Assembly: GCA_012934845.2 (NCBI GenBank)
Contig: WNNJ02003119.1
Span: 62,001-126,000 of the forward strand
Length of the DNA stretch: 64,000 bases
Source of the DNA: Pomphorhynchus laevis
Taxonomy: Eukaryota > Acanthocephala > Palaeacanthocephala > Echinorhynchida > Pomphorhynchidae
Direction of reading: 5' to 3'
Each line of letters opens with the position of its first letter. Position 1 is the stretch's first letter. The notes under the pieces are model-generated. The model searched no databases. It was not told where the DNA came from and was given only the letters and a program-made list of their open reading frames with translations. This document shows, piece by piece, positions 19,830-30,121 of the stretch. Both the position numbers and the translations under genes were made by a program.

Positions 19830-21380
19830 CTACAGGTCATAGCCATAAGGCTGTTTTGACCGCTCACAAAACAAAACAAATTAATACAAGAAAAAAATAT
19901 CAAAAAGATCATTCAGTATATATATATATCAGAACCATGGGTACTGCAGCAACCACCTTTCGTTCTCATTTCGAATCCAGTTCTTTATATTGGATTTAAA
20001 TTCATTGATTGTATGCACCGCAACGACATCAACTGGAAGACGATTCCAAACATTCACCGCTCGATGAGACAGTCGGAAATGACGAGGGTATTTTCCGTGC
20101 TCATGTACTACTAGTACTTTCGAGTGCCCTCTACGTCCATCCCGTACATTGAGTTCAACTTTATTTGCTGGAAACTTTTCATCTTTATTAACTAGTCGAT
20201 ACATAGCTAGAAGGTCGAAAAGAAGGAACCTTTCACTCACTGTCGGCATATTCAAACTTTTTTTCGTGCCTCATAGGGAAGATATCGTACATGAGGATAT
20301 AATTTCGTAAACCGTCGAAGTATGCGCTCTAATTGATCAAGTTCTGTACGCGTATGGAAAGACTGCTGGCGACACATATTCTAATATCGGTCTTATAAGA
20401 GCATTATATAAACGCACAACACAAACGGGAGATAAATCTTTAAAGCAATTTTTGACAATATAGGTCATTCTTCTTGCTGCGTTACAAATCCTATCAGTGT
20501 TAGCACGTGTTTTCAGATTGTTTTGAACAATTATACCAAGATCCAGAATGGACTGCGTGGAAACAACAAACTCATTGCCAATAAAATATTCTTGACTCAC
20601 ATTGCTATGACCTAATCTCATATGTGCACACTTTTTAATATTCAATACAATTCCAGTGTTTAAAGACCATCGATAAACAATGTTTAGGATATTTTGAAAG
20701 TCATTTCGATCCTTGTTGGTTTTAATCAATTTCCATACCTTTACATCATCGGCAAAAGCTAAAACACTACAATCCTCAATTAAATCTAGTAGCTGATTTA
20801 TAAATATGTTAAACAACAAGGGGACTAAGACTGATCCCTATGGTACTCTTGAGGTGATAGGACGATAAGACAATAGACATTAACCTACACGAACAGCAAA
20901 GGATCTATCTTTAAGAAAATCTTGAATCCAGCTTATAATGGAGCGATTGACTTTATAAGACTCAAGGGTGGAAATTAGCATTTTGTGGGGCACCCTATCA
21001 AAAGCCCGACTAAAGTCAAGAAATATTACGTCGATACAGTACCCGTTAGCAACATGTCCAACCCAATCTTCACGAACATGTAATAAGTTTGTAAGACATG
21101 AACGCCGAGGGCGAAATCCATGCTGTGCATTATTGAGAATTTTCAACGAACTCAAGTGATCATATATGCGTCTGTTTGGTATGCGCTCAATCACTTTGCA
21201 TACAACACTAGTTAGACTTATTGCCCTATAGTTATTCAGATCATCTTTTTCATCATTTTTATAAATTGGTACTACAATCGCTTTTTTCCAGGCAGCAGGT
21301 AAGTTCGAGATGCGCAAGCTCAGCTCAAATATGTAGGCTAGTTGCTCAGCCGGAACATGAGCAAGTAACTTGCTCCTGTT
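19830..21380 (-). pseudogene. LINE-E reverse transcriptase (5'-truncated, broken)
   Basis: A minus-strand CR1/jockey-type ORF2 in three frames. 21317-20880 has SNLPAAWKKAIVVPIYK, NNYRAISLTSVVCKVIER, NAQHGFRPRRSCLTNLL, FLDFSRAFDRVPHKML. 20819-20337 has FNIFINQLLD, VLAFADDVKVW and LNIKKCAHMRLGH. 20255-19929 is the C-terminal domain (LFDLLAMYRLV, RRGHSKVLVVHEH, RAVNVWNRLPVDVV). Motif B is mostly lost between the first two frames. ORF1 and the endonuclease are absent. The 3' end, read on the minus strand, has AACAGCC...GGCTATGACCTGTA and abuts the LINE-C1 tail. A second 3' copy is at 23925. Confidence 0.85.
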
Positions 21381-21410
21381 ATTAATTGGTATTTAATAAT
21401 ACCAATTAAT
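21381..21410. repeat. Perfect 13-bp inverted repeat at the LINE-E 5' junction
   Basis: ATTAATTGGTATT (21381-21393) and AATACCAATTAAT (21398-21410) form a perfect hairpin with a TAAT loop, just where LINE-E coding homology stops. The TAAT loop and the position resemble the hairpin at 1863-1890. Confidence 0.85.
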
Positions 21411-21655
21411 TTTTTAAATAAATAAATAAATTGGTTAAGAACATACAAAGGGTTCCCGCAAATGGGCCCGTCAAACACATCAAAACATTGTTTGTCAAAA
21501 AGAACAATAATAATAAAAATTGATTTTTATCTTAAATTTTAATAATAAAATGTATTTCTTGTATTATTCTCATAATTTCTTTAAGAAATTTTATCATATT
21601 ATAAATTCTATCGTTATATAAAAATAAATTTTATAATTTCTTTTATGATTATTTA
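21411..21655. other. AT-rich spacer
   Basis: A+T-rich DNA between LINE-E and LINE-F with no recognisable feature apart from AAATAAAT runs. Confidence 0.5.
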
Positions 21656-23885
21656 TTATATACAAAGCTTTGACTGAGAAGGCCGTTCTGCCCGCTCATT
21701 GTACATTACAACACATTAAACAAACATATCAATTTCAACCAAACCAAGAATAATAACTTCCAATGTTGCCTCGATCAGCGTGTCTTATCCAAGTGTTGAC
21801 CATGGCTTTGAATTGGCTCAATGATGACGCAGTCATGATGTCGTGAGGCAATGCGTTCCACAACTTTCTCACTCTGCGTGACAATCGAGATACCATTGTC
21901 GACCTTCCAATTTGTCTTGCGCGTAACGCGAGAGAATGACCCCTGCGACTTTGTTGGACATTCAATTTAACACATTCACTTTGGTATCCATCTATCCCCT
22001 TTACTATAGACCACATCGCAAACAGATCCAGAACGAGTAGTCTGGCTTGCACTAATGTCATGCCTATTGAAGTTAAACGATCGCTATAAGTCATCATTTT
22101 ACATCATCGAACAAGCTTGCTGCCACGACGTAGAATTCTCTCCAAATACCTCATTTCACCTCTTGTAGAAGGGAATGATGCCTGGATAGCATATTCGATA
22201 TGGGGACGAACAAGCGCATTATATAGCCGAGCAAAACACTGAGGAGATATTGACAAGAAACAAGTTTTAATTAGATAAATTATCTTCCTTGCTGAACAGC
22301 AACGTCTTTCAGTATCCATTCTAGTTTTAAGTGACGATTGCATAAGTATACTAAGATCACGAATCTGATTAGTCGAAATGATACTAAATGTCCCGACACT
22401 ATACATGGAAGACACATTGGACCTGCCGAGACAAATGTGTGAGCACTTAGAAATGTTTAACAATACCCCGGTATTAACACTCCATGTATAAACCCTGTCA
22501 ATGTCACGCTGTAAGTGGATATGGTCATCTGCAGATATGACCTCACACCAGATTTTGATGTCGTCAGCAAAGGCTAAACACGGACAATAAAGCTGTGTGA
22601 GTAAACTGTTCATGAACATGTTAAACAATAAAGGTCCTAGTACAGAACCCTGAGGAACTCCAGAAGTAATTAAATGTGGTGAGGATAGGGTACTACCAAC
22701 TCGTACTCTGAAAGATCTGTTAGATAGAAAATCTCTAATCCATCCTATAACTGAGCTATTAATGCCATAGCTGGCCACTGTTTGAATGAGGAGACTATGG
22801 GGAACACGATCAAACGCACGACTAAAATCGAACAGAATAACGTCAACTGCCTTTCCTTGAGACATGAATTCAATCCAGGCCTCACGGGCATACAAAAGGT
22901 TGGTAAGGCAAGAACGTCCTTTTCTGAAGCCATGTTGCATAAAGCTATGCTGACCTGATATGCTCAAGTGTCTGAATATATGTTCGTGGATGATCCTTTC
23001 CAGTACCTTACACAAATGACTTGTAAGACTTATAGCTCGATAGTTGTCTGCTATCCTCGGGTCACCCTTTTTGAATACCGGCACCACTATCGCAATCTTC
23101 CATTCAGACGGTACCTTCATGCTATTCAGAGATGCCTGAAACAAGCTAGTGACCGAATGAGCCATATGTTGACTCAACACCCTGAGTAGATGTGGATGAA
23201 TATCATCAGGACCTGAAGAAGATAAAGACGACAAATATGATAATCTTCAAGCCACATCATCCACATTGAATACATGGGAGCACTAATGCATGTTGGAAAA
23301 CTGACTGACTGTACACTATCTTCTATGGTCGAACTACCATTAAGTAGGTCAAATGCATTTGCAAACTCATTAGCAACGTCAGAAGGGGAATCAAGCAACT
23401 TACCGTTTGATGATAATCTAGTGATTGCACAATAAATACGCGTACTTTGACGAACATATGACCAAAAGCGTTTAGGCGAGCTATTTAAAGATTGCACAAT
23501 TTGGTCCTCATACTCCATACGTTTCTTAATTCTGAGGCGTTTATATGCATTGCGAGCAAGTTTGAATTGAGCAATCAAATTACCTTTGTCCCTACACTTT
23601 CTGAACAAAGTGTTGCGTCTTTTGAGAGCTTCACGTAGACTACTGTCAAACCATGGAGGCTTCTTATGAGCATTTTTACGTATTAATCTACGAGGAGCGA
23701 AATAATCAGATATACGAATTAGTAAATCTCGAATGAAATGCCAACGTTCCTGGCTTTCAGCATCACCACACTCAAAGTTCAACGAGGACACAAACTGTTG
23801 TGACATCTCAACATCAACATGATGCCATGATCTCTTCGTCAAGGAAGGTTCGGCATCGATTGCAAGAATATCTGAAGCTATAGTC
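21656..23885 (-). pseudogene. LINE-F ORF2 linker, reverse transcriptase and C-terminus
   Basis: A minus-strand ORF2 related to LINE-E. 23842-23174 is the basic linker (KPPWFDSSLREALKRRN, RFWSYVRQS). 23234-22104 is a clean RT: SSGPDDIHPHLL, NYRAISLTSHLCKVLER, QHGFRKGRSCLTNLL, LFDFSRAFDRVPHSLL (motif A), ITSGVPQGSVLGPLLFN (motif B), LAFADDIKIW (motif C). 22097-21735 is the C-terminus. A single in-frame TGA at 22104 separates RT and C-terminus. A frameshift plus one stop near 23200-23270 separates linker and RT. The endonuclease and ORF1 are missing, cut off where the E' insertion begins. It is a well-preserved copy. Confidence 0.85.
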
Positions 23886-23924
23886 AGCTTAAATTATTTC
23901 TTTATTTTTATTTATATATAGTAG

Positions 23925-24740
23925 AAAATATTATTACAGGTCATAGTCATGCGGCTGTTTTGATCGCTTACAAAAATAATACAAAAAAGAATCATTCATT
24001 ATAAATCAGAACCATGAATACTTCAGCAACAATCACTTGTTGTTATTGCGAATCCAGCTCTTTATATTAGATTTAAATTCATTGATTGTATGCACAGCAA
24101 CAACATCAACTGGAAGACGATTTCAAACATTCACCACGCGATGCGACAGTCTGAAATTATGAGGGTATTTTTCGTGTTCATGTACTACCAGTATTTTCGA
24201 GTGCCCTCTATGTCCATCCCGATCATTGAGTTCAACTCTATTTGCTGGAAAATTTTCATCTTCGTTAATTAGTTGATACATAACTATAAGGTCGAAAAGA
24301 AGGAACCTTTCACGCACTGTCGGCATATTCAAACTTTTTATTCGTGTCTCATAAGAAAAAAATCGTACCTGAGGACATAATTTCGTAAACCGTCGAAGTA
24401 TGCGCTCTAATTGATCAAGTTCTGTACGCGTACACGGAAAGACCGCTGGCGACACATATTCTAATATCGTTCTAACACACAACACAAACTGGAGATGGAT
24501 CTTTAAAGCAATTTTTGAAAATGCAGGTCATTCTTCTTGCTGCGTTGCAAATCCTATCAGTGTTAGCACGTGTTTCAGATTGTTTTGAACAATCACACCA
24601 AGATCCTTAATCGACTGCGAGGTAACAGCAAACTCGTTGCCAAGAAAATATTCTCGACTTAGCCTTGCTATGACATAATCTCATTGTACACTTTTTAGTT
24701 TTCAATACGATTCCAGTGTTCAAGGACTATCAAGAAACAA
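23925..24740 (-). pseudogene. LINE-E' : second, 5'-truncated LINE-E copy
   Basis: This is the same 3' UTR and C-terminal coding as LINE-E (compare 19830-20700): NMPTVRERFLLFDLIVMYQL, RDGHRGHSKILVVHEHEKYP. Upstream remnants of the RRILEYVSPAVFP and FVAR.C regions follow, with small deletions. It lies at the truncated 5' end of LINE-F, so it either inserted into LINE-F or sits in DNA beyond it. Confidence 0.8.
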
Positions 24741-24986
24741 TGTTTTCCTAATTGTAAAAATGATTCCCTCGGAGAACTCCAAACTTACCACCGCTTGAAT
24801 AGTCGCCAACGAACTACTCGAAAATTTCTTATCATTAGATCAGTCTCTCCATTTGATCTTTTAAATGGTAGATTAGCATGAACATTATTAAGCAATAATC
24901 TTTCCTCAATCGAGAGATCTCTAAAACGTTTTGTCGTCTTTACTTTCAAACTTTAAAAAAGTTTGAAATATAAAGTAAATACAATT
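24741..24986. other. Spacer between LINE-E' and LINE-D
   Basis: No gene is recognised. The TTTCAAACTTT AAAAAAGTTTGAAA palindrome near 24948-24970 precedes the LINE-D 5' motif. Confidence 0.45.
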
Positions 24987-25130
24987 ACAGTTCAGATCGC
25001 TACGCTCGCGGAAAAATCTGTATTAATAAAAAAAGTTTGAGATAAAATAACATACATAAATACTAGATAAATAACAATCTAATATACATATAACGAGGAG
25101 AATAAAATCACGAATCAAACGACTATATAC

Positions 25131-25428
25131 AAATGGGTCGGAAAAAAACAAAAGTCTCAAGTTTCCAACCATGTCGCGTCCAACACTGATGTTAGAGATG
25201 TTTCCAATGGATCTGAACAACAAGTCCTTTGCTCAAACAATGATTGTCACACGTGGGTAAGTATTTGGACTTCAGAATCCCAGGCATCTTGCCTTGCAGA
25301 CAACGAATTCTACTGTGGCTACTGTTCGGCTAAGATGATAAATACGATGAAGAGTGAAATAGAGAGTATCAAGACAAATATATTGAAAGTATCTGGCAAT
25401 GTAGCGATGTCCACACATGCCTCTTCGT
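25131..25428 (+). pseudogene. LINE-D ORF1, N-terminal PHD-like part
   Basis: The Met at 25131 starts MGRKKTKV. An indel in the following A-run shifts into the frame that reads QVLCSNNDCHTWVSIW and then EFYCGYCSAKMINTMK, a diverged version of the LINE-A/C PHD-like cluster. A short coiled-looking segment follows (MKSEIESIKTNILKV) before the Tc1/IS630 element cuts the frame. Confidence 0.65.
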
Positions 25429-25438
25429 CAGAGGTTTT

Positions 25439-25623
25439 CATTATTATAGATCACTTTTCCCATTATTATAGATCACTTTTCCCATTATTATAGATCACTT
25501 TTCCCATTATTATAGATCACTTTTCCCATTATTATAGATCATTTTTCCCATTATTATAGATCACTTTTCTCATTATTATAGATCACTTTTCCCATTATTA
25601 TAGATCACTTTTCTCATTATTAT
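25439..25623 (+). repeat. Left inverted-repeat array: eight 22-bp units
   Basis: Eight head-to-tail 22-bp units begin CATTATTATAGATCAC and end TTTTCC or TTTTCT, followed by a partial ninth. The end-base pattern from the outside is C,C,C,C,C,T,C,T. Unit 5 has one extra change (GATCATTT). Confidence 0.95.
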
Positions 25624-25650
25624 TTTTATAGTTTAAAAAAATTACCCCAT

Positions 25651-26742
25651 ATGGAATTCCTTTTTGATCAAGAAAGTGATGAATTAGAAAAAGAAGATAA
25701 TGAAAACTCAATACCCAACGAGGGCGATCTATTGGAAAGAAAGATAAAACAATCTATTACAAAGAATACAATAGAATGCTTTTTGGGTCTTCTAGGCAAT
25801 AATTACAAAATAAAAGACATGGCCCCTGTGCTCAATCTTTCGATAGTTACTATAAGAAGGATATATAAAAGGTATCTTGCAGGGGATTACGTTGATTTAT
25901 CAACATTTAAAACTGCTGGTCAAAAAAAATCAGATACTAGAAAAGACCATAGTCATGAGAAAAATATTATAGCATCAGAACTTGCTCTAAACCCTTGTAC
26001 GACACTAAAAGCAATGAGTGAGAAACTTTTGATACATAACCCCGTCGGTTGTTATTCAACATCTAAAGTATCACGCATAATCAAGGACATGGATTATTCA
26101 AGAAAGTCCTTGACTTTAATTCCTATTAATAGAAATAGTAATGAAAACAAAAACGTAAGAGCTCAGTATGCAGCCTCTTTATCTAATATTGATGACAATC
26201 AGCTTATTTTTTTAGATGAAACGGGTTTTAATTTACACACCTATCAGAATTATGGATACTCCCCAAAAAACACGAAATGTTACATCAATGTACCTAATGG
26301 TAAGGGAACGAATATATCTGTACTGTGTGCAATTACTAATCAAGGAATACTCGCATTTAAAGTCAAGGTGGGAAGTTTTAAGTCCGTTGATATGGTAGAC
26401 TTCATTGATACGCAACTGCCACAGCTAAACCAAAATGAACGAAAATATATCGTTATGGACAATGCCTCCATACATAAAACAGCTACCGTGAAAGCATCTC
26501 TTGCTCGTCGTAATTATATTCATAAGCTTCTACCTCCCTATTCTCCTCAATTGAATCCGATAGAGGAATTTTTCTCGTCGTTCAAGTCAAGAGTCAAACA
26601 ACAAAATACTTCTTCTAATAGTGAAGAGCTTATCGGTACGATTAATAGTGTGCTTATAGAAGGAGAATTCAGGTTGGAGGGTTATTACAATCATATGCGT
26701 ATTTGGGTTGAAAAGGCAGCTGCAAGAATTGATTTCATTTGA
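25651..26742 (+). CDS. Tc1/IS630-family DDE transposase
   Basis: A 363-residue intact frame, full length for the family. Residues ~35-145 look like paired helix-turn-helix DNA-binding domains (KIKDMAPVLNLSIVTIRRIYKR, split as YKIKDMAPVLNLS and VTIRRIYKRYL). The catalytic triad is D189 (IFLDETGFN), D270 (IVMDNASIH) and E305 (SPQLNPIEEFF), with exactly 34 residues between the second Asp and the Glu, so DD34E. The enzyme should cut at the inverted repeats and integrate at TA. The LPPYSPQLNPIEEFFSSFK style is closer to IS630-like than to classical Tc1. The start at 25651 lies just inside the left array. Confidence 0.92.
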   Translation: MEFLFDQESDELEKEDNENSIPNEGDLLERKIKQSITKNTIECFLGLLGNNYKIKDMAPVLNLSIVTIRRIYKRYLAGDYVDLSTFKTAGQKKSDTRKDHSHEKNIIASELALNPCTTLKAMSEKLLIHNPVGCYSTSKVSRIIKDMDYSRKSLTLIPINRNSNENKNVRAQYAASLSNIDDNQLIFLDETGFNLHTYQNYGYSPKNTKCYINVPNGKGTNISVLCAITNQGILAFKVKVGSFKSVDMVDFIDTQLPQLNQNERKYIVMDNASIHKTATVKASLARRNYIHKLLPPYSPQLNPIEEFFSSFKSRVKQQNTSSNSEELIGTINSVLIEGEFRLEGYYNHMRIWVEKAAARIDFI

Positions 26743-27160
26743 AATAAACATTTTTTGTATTTTAATAAACATAAAAAAAACAAATAAAGTAATAAATAAC
26801 ACATACTATCAGCTGTGATTAAAGTGAGCGTTCTATCTTGCGCATTTTAGATTTGTGTTTATGGATATATTATATTTGTTATCTAAAACTATAATAATAT
26901 GTGTCGTAGTCTTCTAAAACCAAGATCACCATCATAATGCAATATTGCTCCTGATCCCTCCATCACCTCATCTATCACTCTAAAAGCTTAAATACGCGAG
27001 ATGTGACCCCTAGATGCAAGATAATAATACATAAACACTTTGATAATATGTATTAGTATGTTAAGCTAAATGTAAGGAATGTTATACATATTTTATATAT
27101 ATTAAAATAATATCAATCATGATCATAATATCAATATATATGAGACATCTGTGCGACAAA
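26743..27160. other. Transposon 3' untranslated region
   Basis: Non-coding A+T-rich DNA between the transposase stop and the right array, inside the transposon. AATAAA-type signals occur just after the stop (near 26764 and 26785). No second gene is seen. Confidence 0.6.
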
Positions 27161-27411
27161 ATAATAATGGGAAAAGTGATCTATAATAATGAGAAAGGTG
27201 ATCTATAATAATGGGAAAAGTGATCTATAATAATGGGAAAAGTGATCTATAATAATGGGTAAAGTGATCTATAATAATGAGAAAAGTGATCTATAATAAT
27301 GGGAAAAGTGATCTATAATAATGAGAAAAGTGATCTATAATAATGGGAAAAGTGATCTATAATAATGGGAAAAGTGATCTATAATAATGGGAAAAGTGAT
27401 CTATAATAATG
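27161..27411 (-). repeat. Right inverted-repeat array: eleven 22-bp units
   Basis: Eleven full 22-bp units plus one partial, the reverse complement of the left array. From the outside inward the variable end base reads C,C,C,T,C,T,C,C,C,T,C. The C,C,C,T,C,T run also occurs in the left array, suggesting exchange or conversion between the two ends. Confidence 0.95.
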
Positions 27412-27421
27412 AAAACCTCTG

Positions 27422-28352
27422 TAAGTTTCAACGTCGATGCCCAATTCTTCCGCATTCGATTGCCTCTAAGAATGCCAAATCTCCAAATCTCCCATCTCTT
27501 TTACAGGTATTACTATACATCCTTCAATTTTGCCCAATCAATCAGCTCAATCTTCTGATGTTACTGTCATTGACCATTTGCAACCCAGTATTTCTTTAGT
27601 CGTATCAGATAAATCACCTTACATTTCTACCCCTCATTGCATTTCTACGTCATCATCAGATAATCCACGTGGTATTGGGTCCCTTGTAAATTTAGCTCAG
27701 CTGCCAGTTCCTACGTCACACCGTCCAAATTTACAGCTGACTTCTATCTCGCCATCTTCGTCACAGAATACCGCTCCTAATAGTGAGAGAGTTCCTTCTA
27801 ATTATAACCCTTCTTTGCGCACACTCTCTGATAGGGCTCACTGTGTGCTTATTGCAAACCTCATCGAGTCATCTGCCGTTAACAATGACTTACGTATTCA
27901 GCATGATGTCAATGCAGTTAAATCAATCCTCTCATGTTTCGCAAAACTGCTCTGCCACAATTCGAAATGATTTGCGTGTAGTAAATTTATTTCGCCTTGG
28001 TAAAAAAGAATCAGATAGTCCACCTCGTTTACTCAAAGTTGTTCTTGCCTCCACCGTAATGAGTTCACTTATACTACGAAACAGTCATCTTCTAAGAGAT
28101 TTGAGTAGTTGTCTTTTCAAAGATTTATCTCCAGAGGACAGAAAACAGTTGTTTACTGCCAAACGTGAGATGGCCGAGCGTCGAATGAATAGTGAAGAAA
28201 ATCTTATAATCCGAAATTTTCAGGTTGTGCGACGCAGAGTCTCCACTCGATTTTTTATCAACAGCTCTCGAGACATTTCGTTACAGGATATCGAACGTAT
28301 CTGTGTCGCACGCATTCCAAACTCAACTGTAGACTCTGTAACTCGCTACTAA
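27422..28352 (+). pseudogene. LINE-D ORF1, linker and C-terminal domain
   Basis: This resumes ORF1 after the transposon. A Ser/Pro-rich linker (27530-27800) is followed by the conserved C-terminal block: RTLSDRAHCVLIANL, DVNAVKSIL, then in the next frame LRVVNLFRLGKKE, PRLLKVVLAS, FKDLSPEDRKQLFTAKREM, AERRMNSEENLIIRNFQVV. One frameshift near 27950 separates the two frames. The block is the counterpart of the LINE-A and LINE-C ORF1 C-termini, though diverged. The final frame ends at 28352. Confidence 0.75.
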
Positions 28353-28439
28353 CAGTCAATCATCCGGATTTATCCTCTTGTTCGATTGTATGAATTCAAA
28401 AATCAAATGTCCACAAGTTTCCCTGTACATCTACCAAAG

Positions 28440-29020
28440 CTGGCCTTTACATACTCTATTCAAATGTTTTGAGTTTGTTTAACAAGTTAGATGAAATCAA
28501 AGCAATAGTACATCATTAAAATCTCGACATGCTGTTTTCCACTGAAACTTGGTTACATTGTAATATTCTGGATTCTGAAGTCGGTATTCACGGTTATACG
28601 ATAGTTCGCTGTGATCGAAAAATCTCTAGAGGTGGCGATGTAGCTGCTTATATATGCGACAATCTTGTTTATAACGTAATAGAGTCGTGTTCTGACGATT
28701 ATAGAAATGAGCTTTTGTGGATTGAAGTGACGGAGGAACGAGGTAAGGTCTATCGCATTTGTATTGTTTATCGTAGTCCTCAATCAAAAACACCACTTAT
28801 CATCAAGTCGTTAAAACATCACTGTTCCGGCAATGTGGATACCTTAATCTGCGGAGATCTTAACACTCCAAATATCGATTGGGTCCTTAACCGCGATCCA
28901 AGGGTGTGATAAAGAATCATCAGCCTTACTTGATGTATTCAATGAGCTCACACTTTGTCAGTTTGTCCATTGTAATACTCGTATCCGTAATAAAAGTCAT
29001 TCCCTGCTAGATTTATGCCT
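28440..29020 (+). pseudogene. LINE-D ORF2 endonuclease, left part
   Basis: An APE-type endonuclease: YSNVLSLFNKLDEI, a stop at the HH*N position (28518), MLFSTETWLHCNI (catalytic Glu motif), GGDVAAYICDN, RICIVYRSPQS, LICGDLNTPNIDW. A frameshift near 28905 is followed by the LDLCL segment, where LINE-C2 interrupts it. The remaining SDH motif lies beyond the insertion at 30170. Confidence 0.8.
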
Positions 29021-30121
29021 ATCATGGTTTTCTTCATATCTATCAAACCGTACATTTCGCGTATATTCTAACTCTTCTCTCTCCCATCCTTCGTCCATTC
29101 CGTCCGGTGCTCCACAAGGCTCCGTATTAGGCCCTATACTTTTCTCTCTTCTTCTTGGTGATTTGTCTTCGATTTCTCATAAATTTAACTTCCATGTTAT
29201 GCAATATGCTGATGACATTCTCATATATGCTCATGCACCTGTTTATCGTATTCACGATCTTAGTGTTTCTGCTTCCGACTGTCTTGTCTCAATTTCCAAT
29301 CATCTTTCTTCCCTTCGCCTTTCTCTGAATCCTAATAAATCCAAAATTATGTGGATCCTACCTCGACGCCTCGGCTTCGAACCTCCTTCCGTATCATAAA
29401 ATTCTACAATTCTTCCTATCGTTGATAATCTCTTTTCCTAGGCTTCCATTTTGACAACCGACTTTCACTTAAACCTTTCGTTAGAGATAAAGTACGCTCA
29501 TCTACCTTGATACTCCGCAACCTCCGTCAAGTTCGTAGATTGATCGATTTACCTTCTTGTATGACTCTCATATCTTCTCTCCTTTTTTCTAGACTCGATT
29601 ATTGTCTTAGTCTATTTTCCAACTCACCTAAATCCACTCTTCTTCCCCTACAACGCATCGTCAATGCAGCCGTCCGAATTCTCCTCCGTCTTCGTCGTTT
29701 TGATCATACATCCTACCATCTTGCTTCTCTCGATTTGCCTACAATTTATTGTCGTGTTCAAATTCGTCTTGTAAAACGTTGCTTTCCGCCTTGTAACTTT
29801 TCATACCCCTTCATTTCTCAACCTTCCTTTTCTTGATAATTCTCGTCCTGTTTACTATTCCTTGCGTTCCTGTAATTCCCTTCTTTTACATGTCCCAAAC
29901 TACTCTACCTCCTTTGGACTTCGCTCCTTCCTGGTGGCTGCTCCTCTATCGTGGAAACATCTGCCCATTCATATACGCCAATCAACTTCCCTGCAGTGCT
30001 TCAAACGACAAATCCGATCCCATTTAAACAATTTATCTGCTTGACTTTTTCATTTTTGTTTGTGGACTTGTAAGCGTACAGCTTGTACGCATTTGCCACA
30101 TTAAATAAATTTGTATTATTA
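29021..30121 (+). mobile_element. LINE-C copy 2, 5'-truncated insertion in LINE-D
   Basis: It begins abruptly at ATGGTTTTCTTCATATC, equivalent to 35165 in LINE-C3, and runs to the family 3' hairpin (GCGTAC, AGCTT, GTACGC at 30074-30090) and TTAAATAAATTTGTATTATT. It is very similar to C3. It includes RT motifs B and C (MQYADDILIYAHAP) and the C-terminal domain, with a few stops and frameshifts (for example near 29397, 29430 and 29770). The junctions interrupt the LINE-D reading LDLCL/CTNDSVVE. Confidence 0.9.

Larger units (their letters stand above)
25429..27421 (+). mobile_element. Tc1/IS630-type DNA transposon with array-type inverted repeats
   Basis: The outermost 10 bp, CAGAGGTTTT (25429-25438) and its reverse complement AAAACCTCTG (27412-27421), are perfect inverted repeats. 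Inside each lies a tandem array of one 22-bp unit in inverted orientation, then an intact transposase gene. The right flank starts with TA, the target expected for the superfamily. The left flank is GT, so the usual TA duplication is not intact. The element sits in LINE-D ORF1. With an unbroken transposase and well-matched ends it looks young and possibly still functional. Tandem-array inverted repeats recall foldback elements. Confidence 0.85.

Noticed and set aside
25439-25623. CRISPR-like regular repeats
   Set aside because: Units are contiguous without spacers, and they are mirrored at 27161-27411 around a transposase, so they are transposon ends.
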